NCBI GenBank assembly: GCA_026225415.1
Contig: JAMFSS010000011.1
Span: 62,001 to 126,000, forward strand
Source: Alphaproteobacteria bacterium
GTDB lineage: Bacteria; Pseudomonadota; Alphaproteobacteria; UBA9219
Direction of reading: 5' to 3'
Length of the DNA: 64,000 nucleotides
The position numbers and the translations under genes were made by a program. Shown here one piece after another: positions 1 through 9,385 of this stretch (within the stretch, counting starts at the first letter, position 1; the number at the start of each line of letters is the position of its first letter). Below the pieces are notes generated by a model. The model made no database searches. It was not told where the DNA came from and saw only the letters and a program-made list of their open reading frames with translations.

Positions 1-95
1 GAATTTATTGATTTTTTATGTCCCTATCATCAAAATAAATATACCTGTTCATTGATATGTGAAGTATCAGGCTTTTATCAAAAGGATGTGACGCC

Positions 96-266
96 ATGAA
101 AAAAATTTCCCTTCTCGCTTTATTGCTTGCGCTTACCAGCCTTTCCGGCTGCATGGATATGCAACAACGCGAATGCCTGATGAGCCCCGGCGCGCCTGCG
201 GCAACATTGACCGACAACCCGCCGCCCACCGCAAGCTGCCTGACGCATGATTGTGACGGACAGTAA
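96..266 (+). CDS. small lipoprotein, 56 aa
   Basis: Short gene with an AAGGA-type ribosome site about 10 bases before the ATG. The N-terminus is a lipoprotein signal: two lysines, a Leu/Ala-rich core and the lipobox L-S-G-C with the acylated cysteine at residue 19. The remaining 37 residues are Pro/Ala/Thr-rich with three further cysteines, so the mature peptide would be a small periplasmic or outer-membrane tether. No family recognised. Its stop lies 2 bases before the GTG proposed for nadQ, so the two are probably cotranscribed. It resembles the tiny hypothetical lipoproteins found across Proteobacteria; whether it has any role in NAD metabolism cannot be judged. Confidence 0.7.
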   Translation: MKKISLLALLLALTSLSGCMDMQQRECLMSPGAPAATLTDNPPPTASCLTHDCDGQ

Positions 267-268
267 CG

Positions 269-1180
269 GTGTCCCCCTCGCCTTTGGTAAAGGCCTCCAC
301 ACTTATTGAATTGAATGCGGTTATTGTGGCCATGGCCAACGGCAAGCCTTGCCTGCTGACCGCATCCGATCTTGCTTTGCCTTCGGGCCCTTTTGAAACC
401 GGTCACCGCACCTTGGAACAAGGGTTGCGTTCATGGGCGCGGGTCAAGGCGCAACAAACGCTGGGCTATGTCGAACAGCTTTATACTTTTGCCGACCGCG
501 ACCGTGACCGCACAGCGCGCGAGCAGCGTGCAGTTTCGATCGGTTATCTGGCGCTGGTTTATCAGGCGCCGCATAATATGGATGATCACTGGTCATCCTG
601 GTATTTGCATTTCCCATGGGAAGACCACCGCGACGGCGTGCCGACACTCACCACCAAAATAATCATCCCCGCTTTGACGGCATGGAAAAATGCCGCGCCC
701 GATGCGGCGGCCAAACGTGAAAGGCACGAACGTATCGCCATCGCCTTTCCCGCCAATCCGCGCCATTGGAACGAAGAACTTGTCCTGCAACGCTATGAAC
801 TTTTGTGGGAAGCGGGATTGGTCAGCGAAGCAGGCAAAAAGAAAAACAATCTTGGCCTTGCGATGCCTTTCGATCATCGGCGCATTGTGGCAACCGCCAT
901 GGCGCGGTTGCGCGCCAAAATTAAATACCGCCCTGTTGTGTTTGAATTGATGCCGCCCGCCTTTACCCTGCTGCAACTGCAAAACACGGTCGAAGCTTTG
1001 GCGGGATTGCGTTTGCATAAACAGAATTTCCGCCGCCTGGTCGAAGCGCAAGGCCTGGTCGAAGAAACGGGTGCAATCACCAGCGGCGCCTCAGGACGCC
1101 CCGCCAAATTGTTCGCCTTCCGCCGCAAAGTTTTGCAGGAACGCGCGGCGGTCGGCACCAAACTGCCGCGAACAAGCTGA
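269..1180 (+). CDS. nadQ: NadQ-like transcriptional regulator of NAD synthesis (Nudix-like + winged helix)
   Basis: 303-residue protein. Residues about 13-150 look like a Nudix-fold ligand domain (opening strand I-E-L-N-A-V-I-V-A), without a clear catalytic Nudix box. Residues about 215-295 look like a winged-helix DNA-binding domain of the kind at the end of Nudix regulators (F-T-L-L-Q-L-Q ... G-R-P-A-K-L-F-A-F). This matches the alphaproteobacterial 'NAD regulator' NadQ, described as controlling nadABC, and nadABC follow directly. The GTG at 269 is chosen because the first beta strand begins soon after it; an ATG at 332 would cut into that strand. A palindrome between this gene and nadA is the probable operator. 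Alternative: another Nudix-related regulator (NrtR type). Confidence 0.75.
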   Translation: MSPSPLVKASTLIELNAVIVAMANGKPCLLTASDLALPSGPFETGHRTLEQGLRSWARVKAQQTLGYVEQLYTFADRDRDRTAREQRAVSIGYLALVYQAPHNMDDHWSSWYLHFPWEDHRDGVPTLTTKIIIPALTAWKNAAPDAAAKRERHERIAIAFPANPRHWNEELVLQRYELLWEAGLVSEAGKKKNNLGLAMPFDHRRIVATAMARLRAKIKYRPVVFELMPPAFTLLQLQNTVEALAGLRLHKQNFRRLVEAQGLVEETGAITSGASGRPAKLFAFRRKVLQERAAVGTKLPRTS

Positions 1181-1277
1181 TATAATTGGCTTATTTTTCG
1201 ATATGGCGTTAGAGCCCGTAAAAGCGTATAGTTTTGGCATGGTTACGGGGATTCAACCCGTTTTTTCGAAGCCTATT

Positions 1278-1296
1278 TATACTCATATTGAGTATA
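1278..1296. promoter_or_regulatory. candidate NadQ operator (19-bp palindrome)
   Basis: TATACTCA-TAT-TGAGTATA: two perfect 8-base inverted arms around a 3-base centre, 24 bases before the nadA ATG and in the only sizeable gap between the regulator gene and nadABC. The symmetry fits a dimeric winged-helix repressor. Assignment to NadQ is inferred from position. Confidence 0.6.
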
Positions 1297-1320
1297 TTAG
1301 TTCCTTTTAGGAGAAGCCAG

Positions 1321-2334
1321 ATGGGTATCGTTTCAAAACAGACGGCAGAAAGCCTGCAACGCACAGCGGCGATTTATGACCGCGTGAAAAATGTTATTCC
1401 GCCGATGGAATGGGCCGCCTTTGCCGATGATGTCGATGCCATTTTGCGCCTGAAGAAAACCCGCAACGCGGTCATCCTTGCGCATAATTATATGCGCCCC
1501 GAAATTTTCCACGGCGTTGCCGATATTTGCGGAGACTCTTTGGCTCTGGCGCGTGAAGCGGTTGATGTGAAAGCCGATGTGATTGTGATGGCCGGCGTGC
1601 ATTTTATGGCCGAGACCGCCAAACTTCTGAACCCAACGCGCACAGTGCTTATCCCTGACACACAGGCCGGTTGTTCGCTGGCGGAATCCGTCACGGCGAA
1701 TGATGTGCGATTGTTGCGCCAACAATATCCGGGCGTGCCAATTGTTACCTATGTCAACACATCGGCTGCGGTCAAAGCGGAATCCGACATTTGCTGCACA
1801 TCCGGCAATGCGGTCAAAATCGTGCAATCGCTGGGCGTTGATCGGGTCATTATGTTGCCCGATGAATATCTTGCACAGAATGTACAAAACGATCTTATCG
1901 CCCTGGGCAGCAAAATTCAGATCATCACCTATAAAGGCCATTGCGAAGTCCATGAACGTTTTTCGCCAAACGATATCACTTTGTTCCGCCAACAAAATCC
2001 GGGCGTGGTGGTTTTGGCGCATCCCGAATGTCCGCCCGATGTTGTGGCGGCATCCGATTATGCAGGTTCGACCAAGGGTATGATTGATTGGGTCGATGCG
2101 CATAAACCGGCGCGCGTGGTTTTGCTGACCGAATGTTCGATGAGCGATAATGTCGCCGCAAGCCGCCCCGAAACGAATTTCGTGCGCCCGTGTCAGCTAT
2201 GCCCGCACATGAAGCGCATTACCTTGGCGAATATCCGCGCATCGCTGGAAACCCTGACACATGAAGTAACCATTCCCGACGCCATCACGGCACAAGCCCG
2301 CCGCGCGGTCGAACGTATGATTGCGGTGCGGTAA
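1321..2334 (+). CDS. nadA: quinolinate synthase NadA
   Basis: Condenses iminoaspartate with dihydroxyacetone phosphate to quinolinate, the second step of de novo NAD synthesis, using a [4Fe-4S] cluster. The 337-residue protein has the family signatures I-L-A-H-N-Y-M near residue 55 and cysteines in the three expected cluster contexts: D-T-Q-A-G-C-S, H-P-E-C-P and C-Q-L-C-P-H-M. The ATG at 1321 follows an AGGAGAA ribosome site; an upstream in-frame start at 1234 would add a hydrophobic stretch reading through the operator and is rejected. The stop overlaps the nadB ATG by one base, so nadA, nadB and nadC form one coupled operon. Confidence 0.95.
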   Translation: MGIVSKQTAESLQRTAAIYDRVKNVIPPMEWAAFADDVDAILRLKKTRNAVILAHNYMRPEIFHGVADICGDSLALAREAVDVKADVIVMAGVHFMAETAKLLNPTRTVLIPDTQAGCSLAESVTANDVRLLRQQYPGVPIVTYVNTSAAVKAESDICCTSGNAVKIVQSLGVDRVIMLPDEYLAQNVQNDLIALGSKIQIITYKGHCEVHERFSPNDITLFRQQNPGVVVLAHPECPPDVVAASDYAGSTKGMIDWVDAHKPARVVLLTECSMSDNVAASRPETNFVRPCQLCPHMKRITLANIRASLETLTHEVTIPDAITAQARRAVERMIAVR

Positions 2335-3791
2335 TGAAACCCGTCATCCTTGGCGCTGGACTCGCAGGGATCACAACAGTCCTCGCTCTCGCCCCCCTGC
2401 CTGTCATGCTTATCTCGCCACGCAAACTTGGCATCGGATGCAGCAGCGCCTGGGCGCAGGGCGGCATCGCAGCATCCATCGGCGCGGACGACAATGCCGC
2501 CCTCCACGCCGCCGACACGATTAAAGCCGGCAATGGCTTGAACGATGAAAACATCGTTCGCCACACAACCGAAGATGCCGCACGCATCATCCAAAACCTT
2601 ATCGGCCAAGGCGTGATGTTTGACCGCGATGCGCAAGGCGCGTTGCATCTGGGGTTGGAAGCGGCACACCAAAAACGCCGCATCGTGCATGCCAAAGATT
2701 CAACCGGTGCTGCCGTGATGCAGGCATTGATCGCCAAAACCCGCGCAACCCCTTCCATTGAAATTATCGAAGACGCCACTGCCACCGACATTATCGCCGA
2801 TGGCCAGATACAGGCTGTGCGTTTGCAACGCGGCACAGAACAAACAACAATTGCCACCAACCAAATCGTGCTGGCGACAGGCGGCGCGGCCGGTTTATGG
2901 CGCGACACCACCAACCCGCCCGAAAATTGGGGCGGAGGTTTGGCGCTTGCCGCCCGCGCGGGCGCGGCGCTCGGCGATCTGGAATTTATGCAATTCCACC
3001 CGACTGCGCTGGACACACATCTTGATCCGATGCCGCTTATCAGCGAGGCGCTGCGCGGCGAAGGCGCATTGTTGATTGATGAAACCAACGCGCGTTTTAC
3101 CGACGAATTGCAACCGCGCGATATCGTCGCCCGCGCCATTGCCAACCATATATCCAATGGCCATCGCGTTTTTCTCGATGCGCGTCCTTTGCGCGATACA
3201 CTCACGGCGCATTTCCCCCATATCCATGCGGTATGCATGAAGGCGGGCATAGACCCCACAACAACCCCTATCCCTGTGCGCCCCGCCGCGCATTACCACA
3301 TGGGCGGTGTCGTTACCGATGCGCATGGCCGCACCAACATCACCGGCCTGTGGGCCTGCGGCGAGGTCGCCAGCACAGGGCTTCACGGCGCCAATCGTTT
3401 GGCGAGCAATGGGTTGCTGGAAGCCGCCTGCTTCGGACAACGTGTCGCGGCAGACATAAGCGCATCGTCACCCGCAACCACGCGCACACACCCAACACGC
3501 GCTTTTACACCGGCTCGCATGGAAACAAGCCAGCAACGCGCCCTTATCCACGCCACATTATCCAACCATGTCGGCGTCGTGCGCAACAAGGCGGGGCTGG
3601 AACGCGCTCTTGACCTTCTGTCGCCCCTTGCCACAATATCCGACCGCGCTTTGGTCGGCATGATGATCGCGCAATCGGCCTTGCAACGCGCCGAAAGCCG
3701 CGGCGCGCATTACCGCGATGATTTTCCGCACTCTTTACCCGACGCTGAACATTCCCGTTACCTGCTCAAGGAATATGCCGATGCCGCATAA
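2334..3791 (+). CDS. nadB: L-aspartate oxidase NadB
   Basis: FAD enzyme oxidising L-aspartate to iminoaspartate, the substrate of NadA. 485 residues, slightly short for the family. A dinucleotide-binding G-A-G-L-A-G lies at residues 8-13, followed by the [13 protein letters not shown] segment. The substrate region [10 protein letters not shown] (about residue 320) and the C-terminal FAD motif [13 protein letters not shown] (about 365) are intact, which separates it from succinate dehydrogenase flavoprotein. It starts on the last base of the nadA stop, and its own end overlaps the start of nadC. Confidence 0.95.
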   Translation: MKPVILGAGLAGITTVLALAPLPVMLISPRKLGIGCSSAWAQGGIAASIGADDNAALHAADTIKAGNGLNDENIVRHTTEDAARIIQNLIGQGVMFDRDAQGALHLGLEAAHQKRRIVHAKDSTGAAVMQALIAKTRATPSIEIIEDATATDIIADGQIQAVRLQRGTEQTTIATNQIVLATGGAAGLWRDTTNPPENWGGGLALAARAGAALGDLEFMQFHPTALDTHLDPMPLISEALRGEGALLIDETNARFTDELQPRDIVARAIANHISNGHRVFLDARPLRDTLTAHFPHIHAVCMKAGIDPTTTPIPVRPAAHYHMGGVVTDAHGRTNITGLWACGEVASTGLHGANRLASNGLLEAACFGQRVAADISASSPATTRTHPTRAFTPARMETSQQRALIHATLSNHVGVVRNKAGLERALDLLSPLATISDRALVGMMIAQSALQRAESRGAHYRDDFPHSLPDAEHSRYLLKEYADAA

Positions 3792-4638
3792 TAATTTGCC
3801 CGATCTGATGGTGCGCCCTTTGGTCGAAGCCGCCTTGCGCGAAGATCTGGGTCGCGCGGGCGATATCACCACCAATGCCATCATCCCCGCCGATACAATC
3901 TGGCAGGCCAAACTGAACACACGGCAGGCGGGCATTGTCGCGGGGTTGGATGCGGCGCGGCTGGCGTTCCATCTGTTCGACGCAGGCGTTATTTTCACGC
4001 CGTTGAAACAGGATGGCGATAAAATTCAGGCGGGTGATTGCCTGGCGCGGGTCGAAGGCCCTGCCCGCAGCTTGCTATCCGCCGAACGGGCGGCGCTCAA
4101 TTTTCTGTGTCATCTAAGTGGGATAGCGACTGAAACGCATAAATTCGTTGAAGCCGTCAAACCGCACGCGACGCAAATTTGTTGCACACGAAAAACCACC
4201 CCCAATCTTCGGGTAATAGAAAAATATGCCGTTAAATGTGGTGGTGGCCATAATCACCGCTTTGGTCTGGACGATGCCATCTTGATCAAGGACAACCATA
4301 TCGCCGTGGCGGGCGGCGTTCGCCCGGCAATTGAAGCCGTGCGCAAAGCGATAGGCCATCTTGTTAAAGTAGAAATTGAAGTCGATACGCTGGCGCAACT
4401 GGACGAGGTTCTGGCGTTACTGCCCACAGCACCGGTAGATAGTGTCTTGCTGGATAATATGGATGCCGCAACATTGAAACTGGCGGTTGAAAAGGTTGCG
4501 GGGCGCGTCGCCACCAATGCCTCGGGCGGCGTCACTTTGCAAACCGTCAATGCCATAGCCGCAACGGGCGTGACCCGCATATCGGTCGGACACATCACCC
4601 ACAGCGCGGCAATTCTGGATATCGGGCTGGATATTTAA
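3781..4638 (+). CDS. nadC: nicotinate-nucleotide pyrophosphorylase (carboxylating) NadC
   Basis: Quinolinate phosphoribosyltransferase, converting quinolinate and PRPP to nicotinate mononucleotide. 285 residues, the usual size. Visible signatures include [14 protein letters not shown] near the start, [24 protein letters not shown] and a C-terminal D-N-M / A-S-G-G-V-T phosphate site. Two in-frame ATGs exist (3775 and 3781); 3781 is preferred because the AAGGA at 3767 is better spaced, and both overlap the end of nadB. Completes nadABC. Its stop overlaps the end of the convergent gene by 4 bases. Confidence 0.95.
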   Translation: MPHNNLPDLMVRPLVEAALREDLGRAGDITTNAIIPADTIWQAKLNTRQAGIVAGLDAARLAFHLFDAGVIFTPLKQDGDKIQAGDCLARVEGPARSLLSAERAALNFLCHLSGIATETHKFVEAVKPHATQICCTRKTTPNLRVIEKYAVKCGGGHNHRFGLDDAILIKDNHIAVAGGVRPAIEAVRKAIGHLVKVEIEVDTLAQLDEVLALLPTAPVDSVLLDNMDAATLKLAVEKVAGRVATNASGGVTLQTVNAIAATGVTRISVGHITHSAAILDIGLDI

Positions 4639-5006
4639 CCGGCAGGTTCAAAAGTCGGGTTCGCCACGCCTGTGGCCCAATCATCCGGACGTTGCAGTTG
4701 ATAACGCTTTAACAAAGCCGTCTGCGCTACCTTGATCTGGTTGATAAGAGAATCCGCCAGCTCCGCAGGCGCCTCCGCCTTGCGCGCATCCTTTAAGGCG
4801 ATGCGTGTTATCTGAACGGAATGTAACGCGCCCAGAAGCACATCGTCTTTAAAAGACGGGGCATCGATATGTGGCGCACATAATTTGGCTTCGTCTATGG
4901 CGTTCATAACATCCGCAACCACAGCCTCAATTCTTTCGCTTTCAGCCGTCGCGAAAATATCCAAAGCTTTGGCGAACTTCTCCCGAACGCTTAGTTTTGC
5001 AGCCAT
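4635..5006 (-). CDS. conserved hypothetical protein, helical, 123 aa
   Basis: No family recognised. The sequence is strongly alpha-helical and charged ([16 protein letters not shown] at the N-terminus, then several amphipathic helices) with no signal peptide or membrane segment, so a cytoplasmic helical bundle is likely. ATG at 5006 follows an AGGTG ribosome site; a GTG two codons upstream (5012) is possible. It converges on nadC with a 4-base overlap. Codon use looks like its neighbours, so it is probably a real resident gene. Confidence 0.6.
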   Translation of the reverse strand: MAAKLSVREKFAKALDIFATAESERIEAVVADVMNAIDEAKLCAPHIDAPSFKDDVLLGALHSVQITRIALKDARKAEAPAELADSLINQIKVAQTALLKRYQLQRPDDWATGVANPTFEPAG

Positions 5007-5012
5007 ATACAC

Positions 5013-5252
5013 ACCTGAAATTTTGTTGATTCGTCCTATCGCCCCGCCACCATAGAATCTTCACCCCGCCCAAACAAATAAATAACCCGTAAAACACGCG
5101 CTGCGATGCAGCATAGTCATGCAATGCAGCATAAAACCCGTGTGCCGCATTTTCGCCACCTGACAAGGCTATTTAACCGCACCTCGTTTTGTTCTACCCT
5201 CTGCCAACTTGCCCGATTCCCCCCCACGCCTTGATTTCCTTTGGAGCGTTCC
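5013..5252. other. divergent intergenic region, 240 bp
   Basis: Separates the minus-strand hypothetical gene from the plus-strand lipoprotein operon and must hold promoters for both. The only structure seen is a 10-base direct repeat, ATGCAGCATA, at 5106-5115 and 5124-5133. No coding sequence or clear RNA structure. Confidence 0.4.
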
Positions 5253-6116
5253 ATGAAAAAAATCGCCGCCGCTTTTGGCCTGTTGTTGTCCCTTGCCGCC
5301 TGTTCCGGCGATTTGCCGCCACCGGCGCCGATGGCCACCAAAACTTTGCCGGCTAAAATCGGCCTGGATGTTCAGGCGATCAATCTGGCCGACCGTTCGG
5401 AAATCCAACCTTCGACATCGCCTTATAATGACAATCATTTCACGCCGACAATCAATGACGCCATCCGCCAATGGGCAACAGACCGTTTGCAGGCGACAGG
5501 CCAGACAGGCCAGGCGATTATCCTGATAAAGGACGCGTCCTTGTCTGCTCAAGCCCTGCCAAAAAAAGACGGCATCGACAAGCTGTTCACGCGTCAGCAA
5601 ACTTTGAAATATACCGGCCACGCGCAAGTATCGATCGAGGCCAACGGCCATGCGGGTTTTGCAACGGCCGACGCCAACGCGACGCGCAGCGTGACTTTGC
5701 CGGAAGACCCGACCGATATGGAAAAACAGGACGCCTATTACACACTGATCAGCGGTTTAATGAAGGATCTGAGCGCCAATCTTGATGCCGCCATTCAAAA
5801 CCACATGGGTTCTTTTATCACAACGGCACCCGTTTTGGGCATGGCGGCGACACCGTTGGAAACCCCGCCACTGCAACCTTTGACAGTGCAACCCATGGCG
5901 ACCGCGTTGCCGCCGATTATCACCAATCAAACCGTTACGGTGACCGCCGTTCCGCCTTCGCCGCAAGTTTTATCGCCAACGCCTATGGTCGTGATGCCAA
6001 CGGTAACAGCGCCTCCCGGTGCGCCAACCGCCACGGTTTCCGTTCCCGCCCTGCCGCCCGCACCACCCACACCGGCGGCGGTCGCACCTACGGTTATCCC
6101 TTTGTCGGCCAAATAA
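5253..6116 (+). CDS. hypothetical lipoprotein, Pro-rich C-terminus
   Basis: 287 residues starting with a lipoprotein signal (M-K-K-I-A-A-A ... L-A-A-C, acylated Cys at residue 17), preceded by a TTGGAG ribosome site. Residues about 30-190 form a mixed alpha/beta domain of unknown family. From about residue 200 the chain is a low-complexity Pro/Thr/Val/Ala tail, typical of a flexible periplasmic linker. A TTG four codons upstream is rejected because the Lys-Lys signal begins at this ATG. It lies 9 bases before the polytopic glycosyltransferase and probably heads that operon. Confidence 0.7.
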   Translation: MKKIAAAFGLLLSLAACSGDLPPPAPMATKTLPAKIGLDVQAINLADRSEIQPSTSPYNDNHFTPTINDAIRQWATDRLQATGQTGQAIILIKDASLSAQALPKKDGIDKLFTRQQTLKYTGHAQVSIEANGHAGFATADANATRSVTLPEDPTDMEKQDAYYTLISGLMKDLSANLDAAIQNHMGSFITTAPVLGMAATPLETPPLQPLTVQPMATALPPIITNQTVTVTAVPPSPQVLSPTPMVVMPTVTAPPGAPTATVSVPALPPAPPTPAAVAPTVIPLSAK

Positions 6117-6125
6117 ATCAGGTCG

Positions 6126-7790
6126 ATGTTCATTATCCACCCACCCCATTTTTTACCCCCCAAGGGTAATCGCGCAAGGTGGCTGGCTTTGCTTGCGCTG
6201 GCTGTGGCGCCTGTGGCTTTCGGTATTCTGGCGTTGGCATTGGGGCAGGACGCCAATTGGGATTTGCGCAATTACCATTTTTATAACGCTTATGCGTTTG
6301 TGAATAACCGCTATGCGATGGATTTGTTGCCATCGCAAACGCCATTTTTCTATAACCCGCTGATGGATGTGCCGTTCTTTGAGCTCGCCACGCATGCGCC
6401 CGCGCGTGTGGCCGGTTTTGCCTTGGGCTTTGCGCAAGGGCTGAATTTTATTTTGCTGTTCATCATCGCGCATGCGGTATTGATCGTCCCCAACCCGCGC
6501 CACAAAGTAATAGTCTGCACCGCGCTTGCCACACTCGGCATGTTGGGCGGTGGCGGCATCGCGCAAATCGGCACGACCTTCGGTGATAACATCACCAGCC
6601 TGGGCGCGTTTTTATCGGCGGCGTTGATTGTGCGCCATATTGATCGTTTATCGTTGGATAAAACGGCGCGTGTCTTTGCCCTCGCGCTTGCGTTCGGCAT
6701 TCCGTCCGGTTTGATGATGGGATTGAAATTACCCAGTGTGATTTACGCGACGGGTCTTTGCGGCGGATTGTTGTTTGCGGGCGGCGGTTTACGGCGCGGC
6801 ATCTGGCTGTCTTTCGCCTTTGGGATTGGCGTGTTGATCGGCTGTGCTGTAACGCTGGGTCCTTGGGCGTATTTTCTGCACACACATTTTGGCAGCCCGT
6901 TATTCCCTTATTTCAACGAAATATTCAAATCCCCCCTCGCCCCCATCGCCAGTTCGCGTGATATCGAATATTCACCCCATGGTTGGCGTGATTTTCTTTT
7001 CATGCCTTTCCTTATGTCGCGCTATCCGTTTCGCGTCGGCGAAATTGATTGGCGCGATTGGCGCATCGCCATTCTGTATGGGCTGTTGCCGTTGGCGATT
7101 TTGGTACGTCTGTTTTTCGGGCGCACCCGCGCGCGCGCCGATGCGCTTTCATCGCCTTATGCCACGCGTTATTTGCTGGCCAGTTTTTCTGTTGCCTATG
7201 CCGTGTGGCTGGTGATGTTCACCATCTATCGCTATGCCGTGGGCATAGAGATGATCGCGCCTTTGCTTATCCTTCTTGCGGTTGGTTTGCTGCCACTCAA
7301 AATCTCCACGCGCGGATTGGTTGCCGCCTTTTTGCTGGCTGTCGTTTCTGCGTCTGTCGTTGGTGGCAATTGGCACCGGCGCGGCGCCTGGCTGGACAGC
7401 TATGTCGAAGCGCAAATTCCGGCATTGGGCGACACATCAAACCTGATGATTTTGATGGCGGGGTTTGAACCCTATTCCCATCTGATCCCTGAATTTCCAT
7501 CCGATATAAAATTCGTCCGCATCCAAAGCAATTTCACCAGCCCCGACCAAGACAAAGGCATTAACCAAATGCTGCATGCCCGCATCGACGCCCACCGCAA
7601 TGCCGGCGGGCGGTTTATGATGCTTATCCCAAGCTGGCAAATACCGGCAGCCGCCGAAGCCATGGGCTATTACGGGCTTAAATATGACGCCCCCGGCTTA
7701 TCTTGCCAGAAGGTGACGGACAGGCTTTTTGATGATACAGAATTAAGCGTGTGCCCCGTTATATCCGACATAGGTAAATCTGATGGCTAA
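6126..7790 (+). CDS. GT-C-type polytopic membrane glycosyltransferase (GtrC-like)
   Basis: 554 residues with roughly ten hydrophobic segments. After the first membrane helix comes a periplasmic loop with [11 protein letters not shown], an acidic residue where GT-C enzymes using polyprenyl-phosphate sugars place their catalytic Asp. The C-terminal 100 residues are soluble, as in GT-C proteins. With the GT2 synthase and GtrA protein just downstream it forms the typical three-part Gtr set: GtrB loads a sugar on polyprenyl phosphate, GtrA helps it cross the membrane, and this protein would transfer it to an envelope glycan. Sugar and acceptor are unknown. Its end overlaps the next gene by 8 bases. 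Confidence 0.7.
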   Translation: MFIIHPPHFLPPKGNRARWLALLALAVAPVAFGILALALGQDANWDLRNYHFYNAYAFVNNRYAMDLLPSQTPFFYNPLMDVPFFELATHAPARVAGFALGFAQGLNFILLFIIAHAVLIVPNPRHKVIVCTALATLGMLGGGGIAQIGTTFGDNITSLGAFLSAALIVRHIDRLSLDKTARVFALALAFGIPSGLMMGLKLPSVIYATGLCGGLLFAGGGLRRGIWLSFAFGIGVLIGCAVTLGPWAYFLHTHFGSPLFPYFNEIFKSPLAPIASSRDIEYSPHGWRDFLFMPFLMSRYPFRVGEIDWRDWRIAILYGLLPLAILVRLFFGRTRARADALSSPYATRYLLASFSVAYAVWLVMFTIYRYAVGIEMIAPLLILLAVGLLPLKISTRGLVAAFLLAVVSASVVGGNWHRRGAWLDSYVEAQIPALGDTSNLMILMAGFEPYSHLIPEFPSDIKFVRIQSNFTSPDQDKGINQMLHARIDAHRNAGGRFMMLIPSWQIPAAAEAMGYYGLKYDAPGLSCQKVTDRLFDDTELSVCPVISDIGKSDG

Positions 7791-8046
7791 AGCTGCCGCA
7801 AAATGGATCAAGAAAAACGACCGTCTGGAAAAAACATTCGCCTTTGAGACATTTCCCGAGGCAATGGGTTTCATGCTGCGCGTATCCTACGAATGCGAAA
7901 AAATGAACCATCATCCCGAATGGAAAAATATCTATAACAAAATCTGGGTCAGCCTCAGCACGCATGACGCGGGCAACAAAGTAACAGTCAGGGACCGCAA
8001 GCTGGCGGCCAAAATGGATTCCCTTTTCACCGCCCTAAAGAAATAG
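7783..8046 (+). CDS. phhB: pterin-4a-carbinolamine dehydratase
   Basis: 87-residue PCD/DCoH family protein. It has the family pattern F-x-x-A-M-x-F, then N-H-H-P-E-W with the catalytic histidines around residues 45-46, then V-S-L-S-T-H-D-A-G and a D-R-K-L-A-A-K helix. The enzyme dehydrates 4a-hydroxytetrahydrobiopterin during recycling of the phenylalanine hydroxylase cofactor. No phenylalanine hydroxylase gene is nearby. It instead overlaps the upstream glycosyltransferase gene and is followed after 8 bases by the GT2 gene, an unexpected operon for this function. Confidence 0.9.
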   Translation: MAKAAAKWIKKNDRLEKTFAFETFPEAMGFMLRVSYECEKMNHHPEWKNIYNKIWVSLSTHDAGNKVTVRDRKLAAKMDSLFTALKK

Positions 8047-8054
8047 GTTTTTAC

Positions 8055-8984
8055 ATGAACCGTATCGCCGTCCTTATCCCCTGTTATAACGAAGAAACCG
8101 CAATCACGACTGTGATCCATGATTTCCGCCGCGTGCTGCCGGATGCCAAAATTTATGTTTATGACAATAATTCGCGCGACCGCACCATAGAAACCGCCAA
8201 AGCCGCCGGTGCTATCGTGCGCCGCGAACCGTTACAGGGCAAAGGCAATGTGGTGCGCCGTATGTTCGCCGATATTGAAGCCGACATCTATGTGCTGGTC
8301 GACGGCGATGCGACATACCACGCCGAAAGTGCGCCACAGATGATTGCGGCCTTGCGGCAAGACGCCCTTGATATGGTCAATGGCGCGCGCGTCACCGATA
8401 TCCAAAAAGCCTATCGCCCGGGGCACCGTTTCGGCAATTGGCTGTTGACCAGCATGGTGGCATGGATTTTCGGCAGCCGCATTTCGGATATGTTATCCGG
8501 CTATCGCGTGATGTCGCGCCGTTATGTAAAAAGTTTTCCTGCCCTGTCGGCGGGATTTGAAACCGAAACCGAACTCACGGTTCACGCGCTTGAACTGCGC
8601 ATGCCGATTGCCGAAATCGCCACGCCCTACAAAGACCGCCCCGAAGGTTCGATCAGCAAGCTCAGCACCTTCAAAGACGGTTTCCGCATTTTATGGACGA
8701 TTATCGTGTTGGTGAAAGAAGAAAGGCCGATGCAGTTTTTCTCGCTGCTGGCGCTGGGTTTTGCCGCCGCCGCCACCCTATTGATGATACCGATTGTCGT
8801 GCATTTCATGGAAACCGGTTTGGTGCCGCGCCTGCCAACGGCGGTGTTGGCGATGGGTTTGATGATTTTGGGCTTTCTTAGCCTGACCTGTGGTTTGATT
8901 TTGGATACCGTCACGCGCGGACGCCGTGAAATGAAACGCATGCGTTATCTGAATGTGCCCGCGACACAGGATGAACAGACCTGA
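8055..8984 (+). CDS. GT2 polyprenyl-phosphate glycosyltransferase (GtrB/DPM1-like)
   Basis: 309 residues. An N-terminal GT2 domain begins I-A-V-L-I-P-C-Y-N-E-E, followed by V-Y-D-N-N-S-R-D and the metal-binding D-G-D-A-T-Y. The V-N-G-A-R motif and P-Y-K-D-R-P-E-G-S-I-S-K-L-S are typical of dolichyl/undecaprenyl-phosphate mannose or glucose synthases. Two C-terminal membrane helices (about residues 228-250 and 262-285) anchor it. Expected reaction: transfer of a sugar from a nucleotide donor to polyprenyl phosphate on the cytoplasmic face. Its stop overlaps the gtrA-like start (TGATG arrangement), showing coupling. Confidence 0.85.
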   Translation: MNRIAVLIPCYNEETAITTVIHDFRRVLPDAKIYVYDNNSRDRTIETAKAAGAIVRREPLQGKGNVVRRMFADIEADIYVLVDGDATYHAESAPQMIAALRQDALDMVNGARVTDIQKAYRPGHRFGNWLLTSMVAWIFGSRISDMLSGYRVMSRRYVKSFPALSAGFETETELTVHALELRMPIAEIATPYKDRPEGSISKLSTFKDGFRILWTIIVLVKEERPMQFFSLLALGFAAAATLLMIPIVVHFMETGLVPRLPTAVLAMGLMILGFLSLTCGLILDTVTRGRREMKRMRYLNVPATQDEQT

Positions 8985-9385
8985 TGATATCGCGCGATAC
9001 TTTCTGGCAATTTTTCCGTTTCGGTATCGTTGGGGGCATCGGTTTTTGCATGGATGCCGCCTTGCTTTATCTCGGCATCAATGTGCTGGGCTTGGGACGC
9101 ATTACGGCAGCATTGTTTTCATTTCCGCCCACTGTGACCGTAACATGGATTGGCAACAGGCTTTTCACTTTCCGCCACGCGCCACGTGTACAAGCATCCA
9201 AACAGCTGGCCAAATTTGCGACCGTCTGCGCCATAGGGCTTATCTTTAACCGCGGCACCTATGCCCTCTTGGTCAGCACTGTGCCGTTGGTCTATCAATA
9301 TCCAATCTTGGGTTTGCTGGGCGGCACCTGCGCAGGCATGTTTTTTAATTTCTTTGCCGCCAAACGGCATGTATTCGCGGCTTAG
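8984..9385 (+). CDS. GtrA family membrane protein (putative lipid-linked sugar flippase)
   Basis: 133 residues with four hydrophobic segments, the GtrA/DPMS architecture, including F-F-R-F-G-I-V-G-G-I-G-F at the start and N-R-L-F-T-F between helices 2 and 3. GtrA proteins accompany GT2 polyprenyl-sugar synthases and are thought to flip the product. It overlaps the upstream GT2 gene and converges with holB, whose end overlaps its last 4 bases. Confidence 0.85.
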   Translation: MISRDTFWQFFRFGIVGGIGFCMDAALLYLGINVLGLGRITAALFSFPPTVTVTWIGNRLFTFRHAPRVQASKQLAKFATVCAIGLIFNRGTYALLVSTVPLVYQYPILGLLGGTCAGMFFNFFAAKRHVFAA

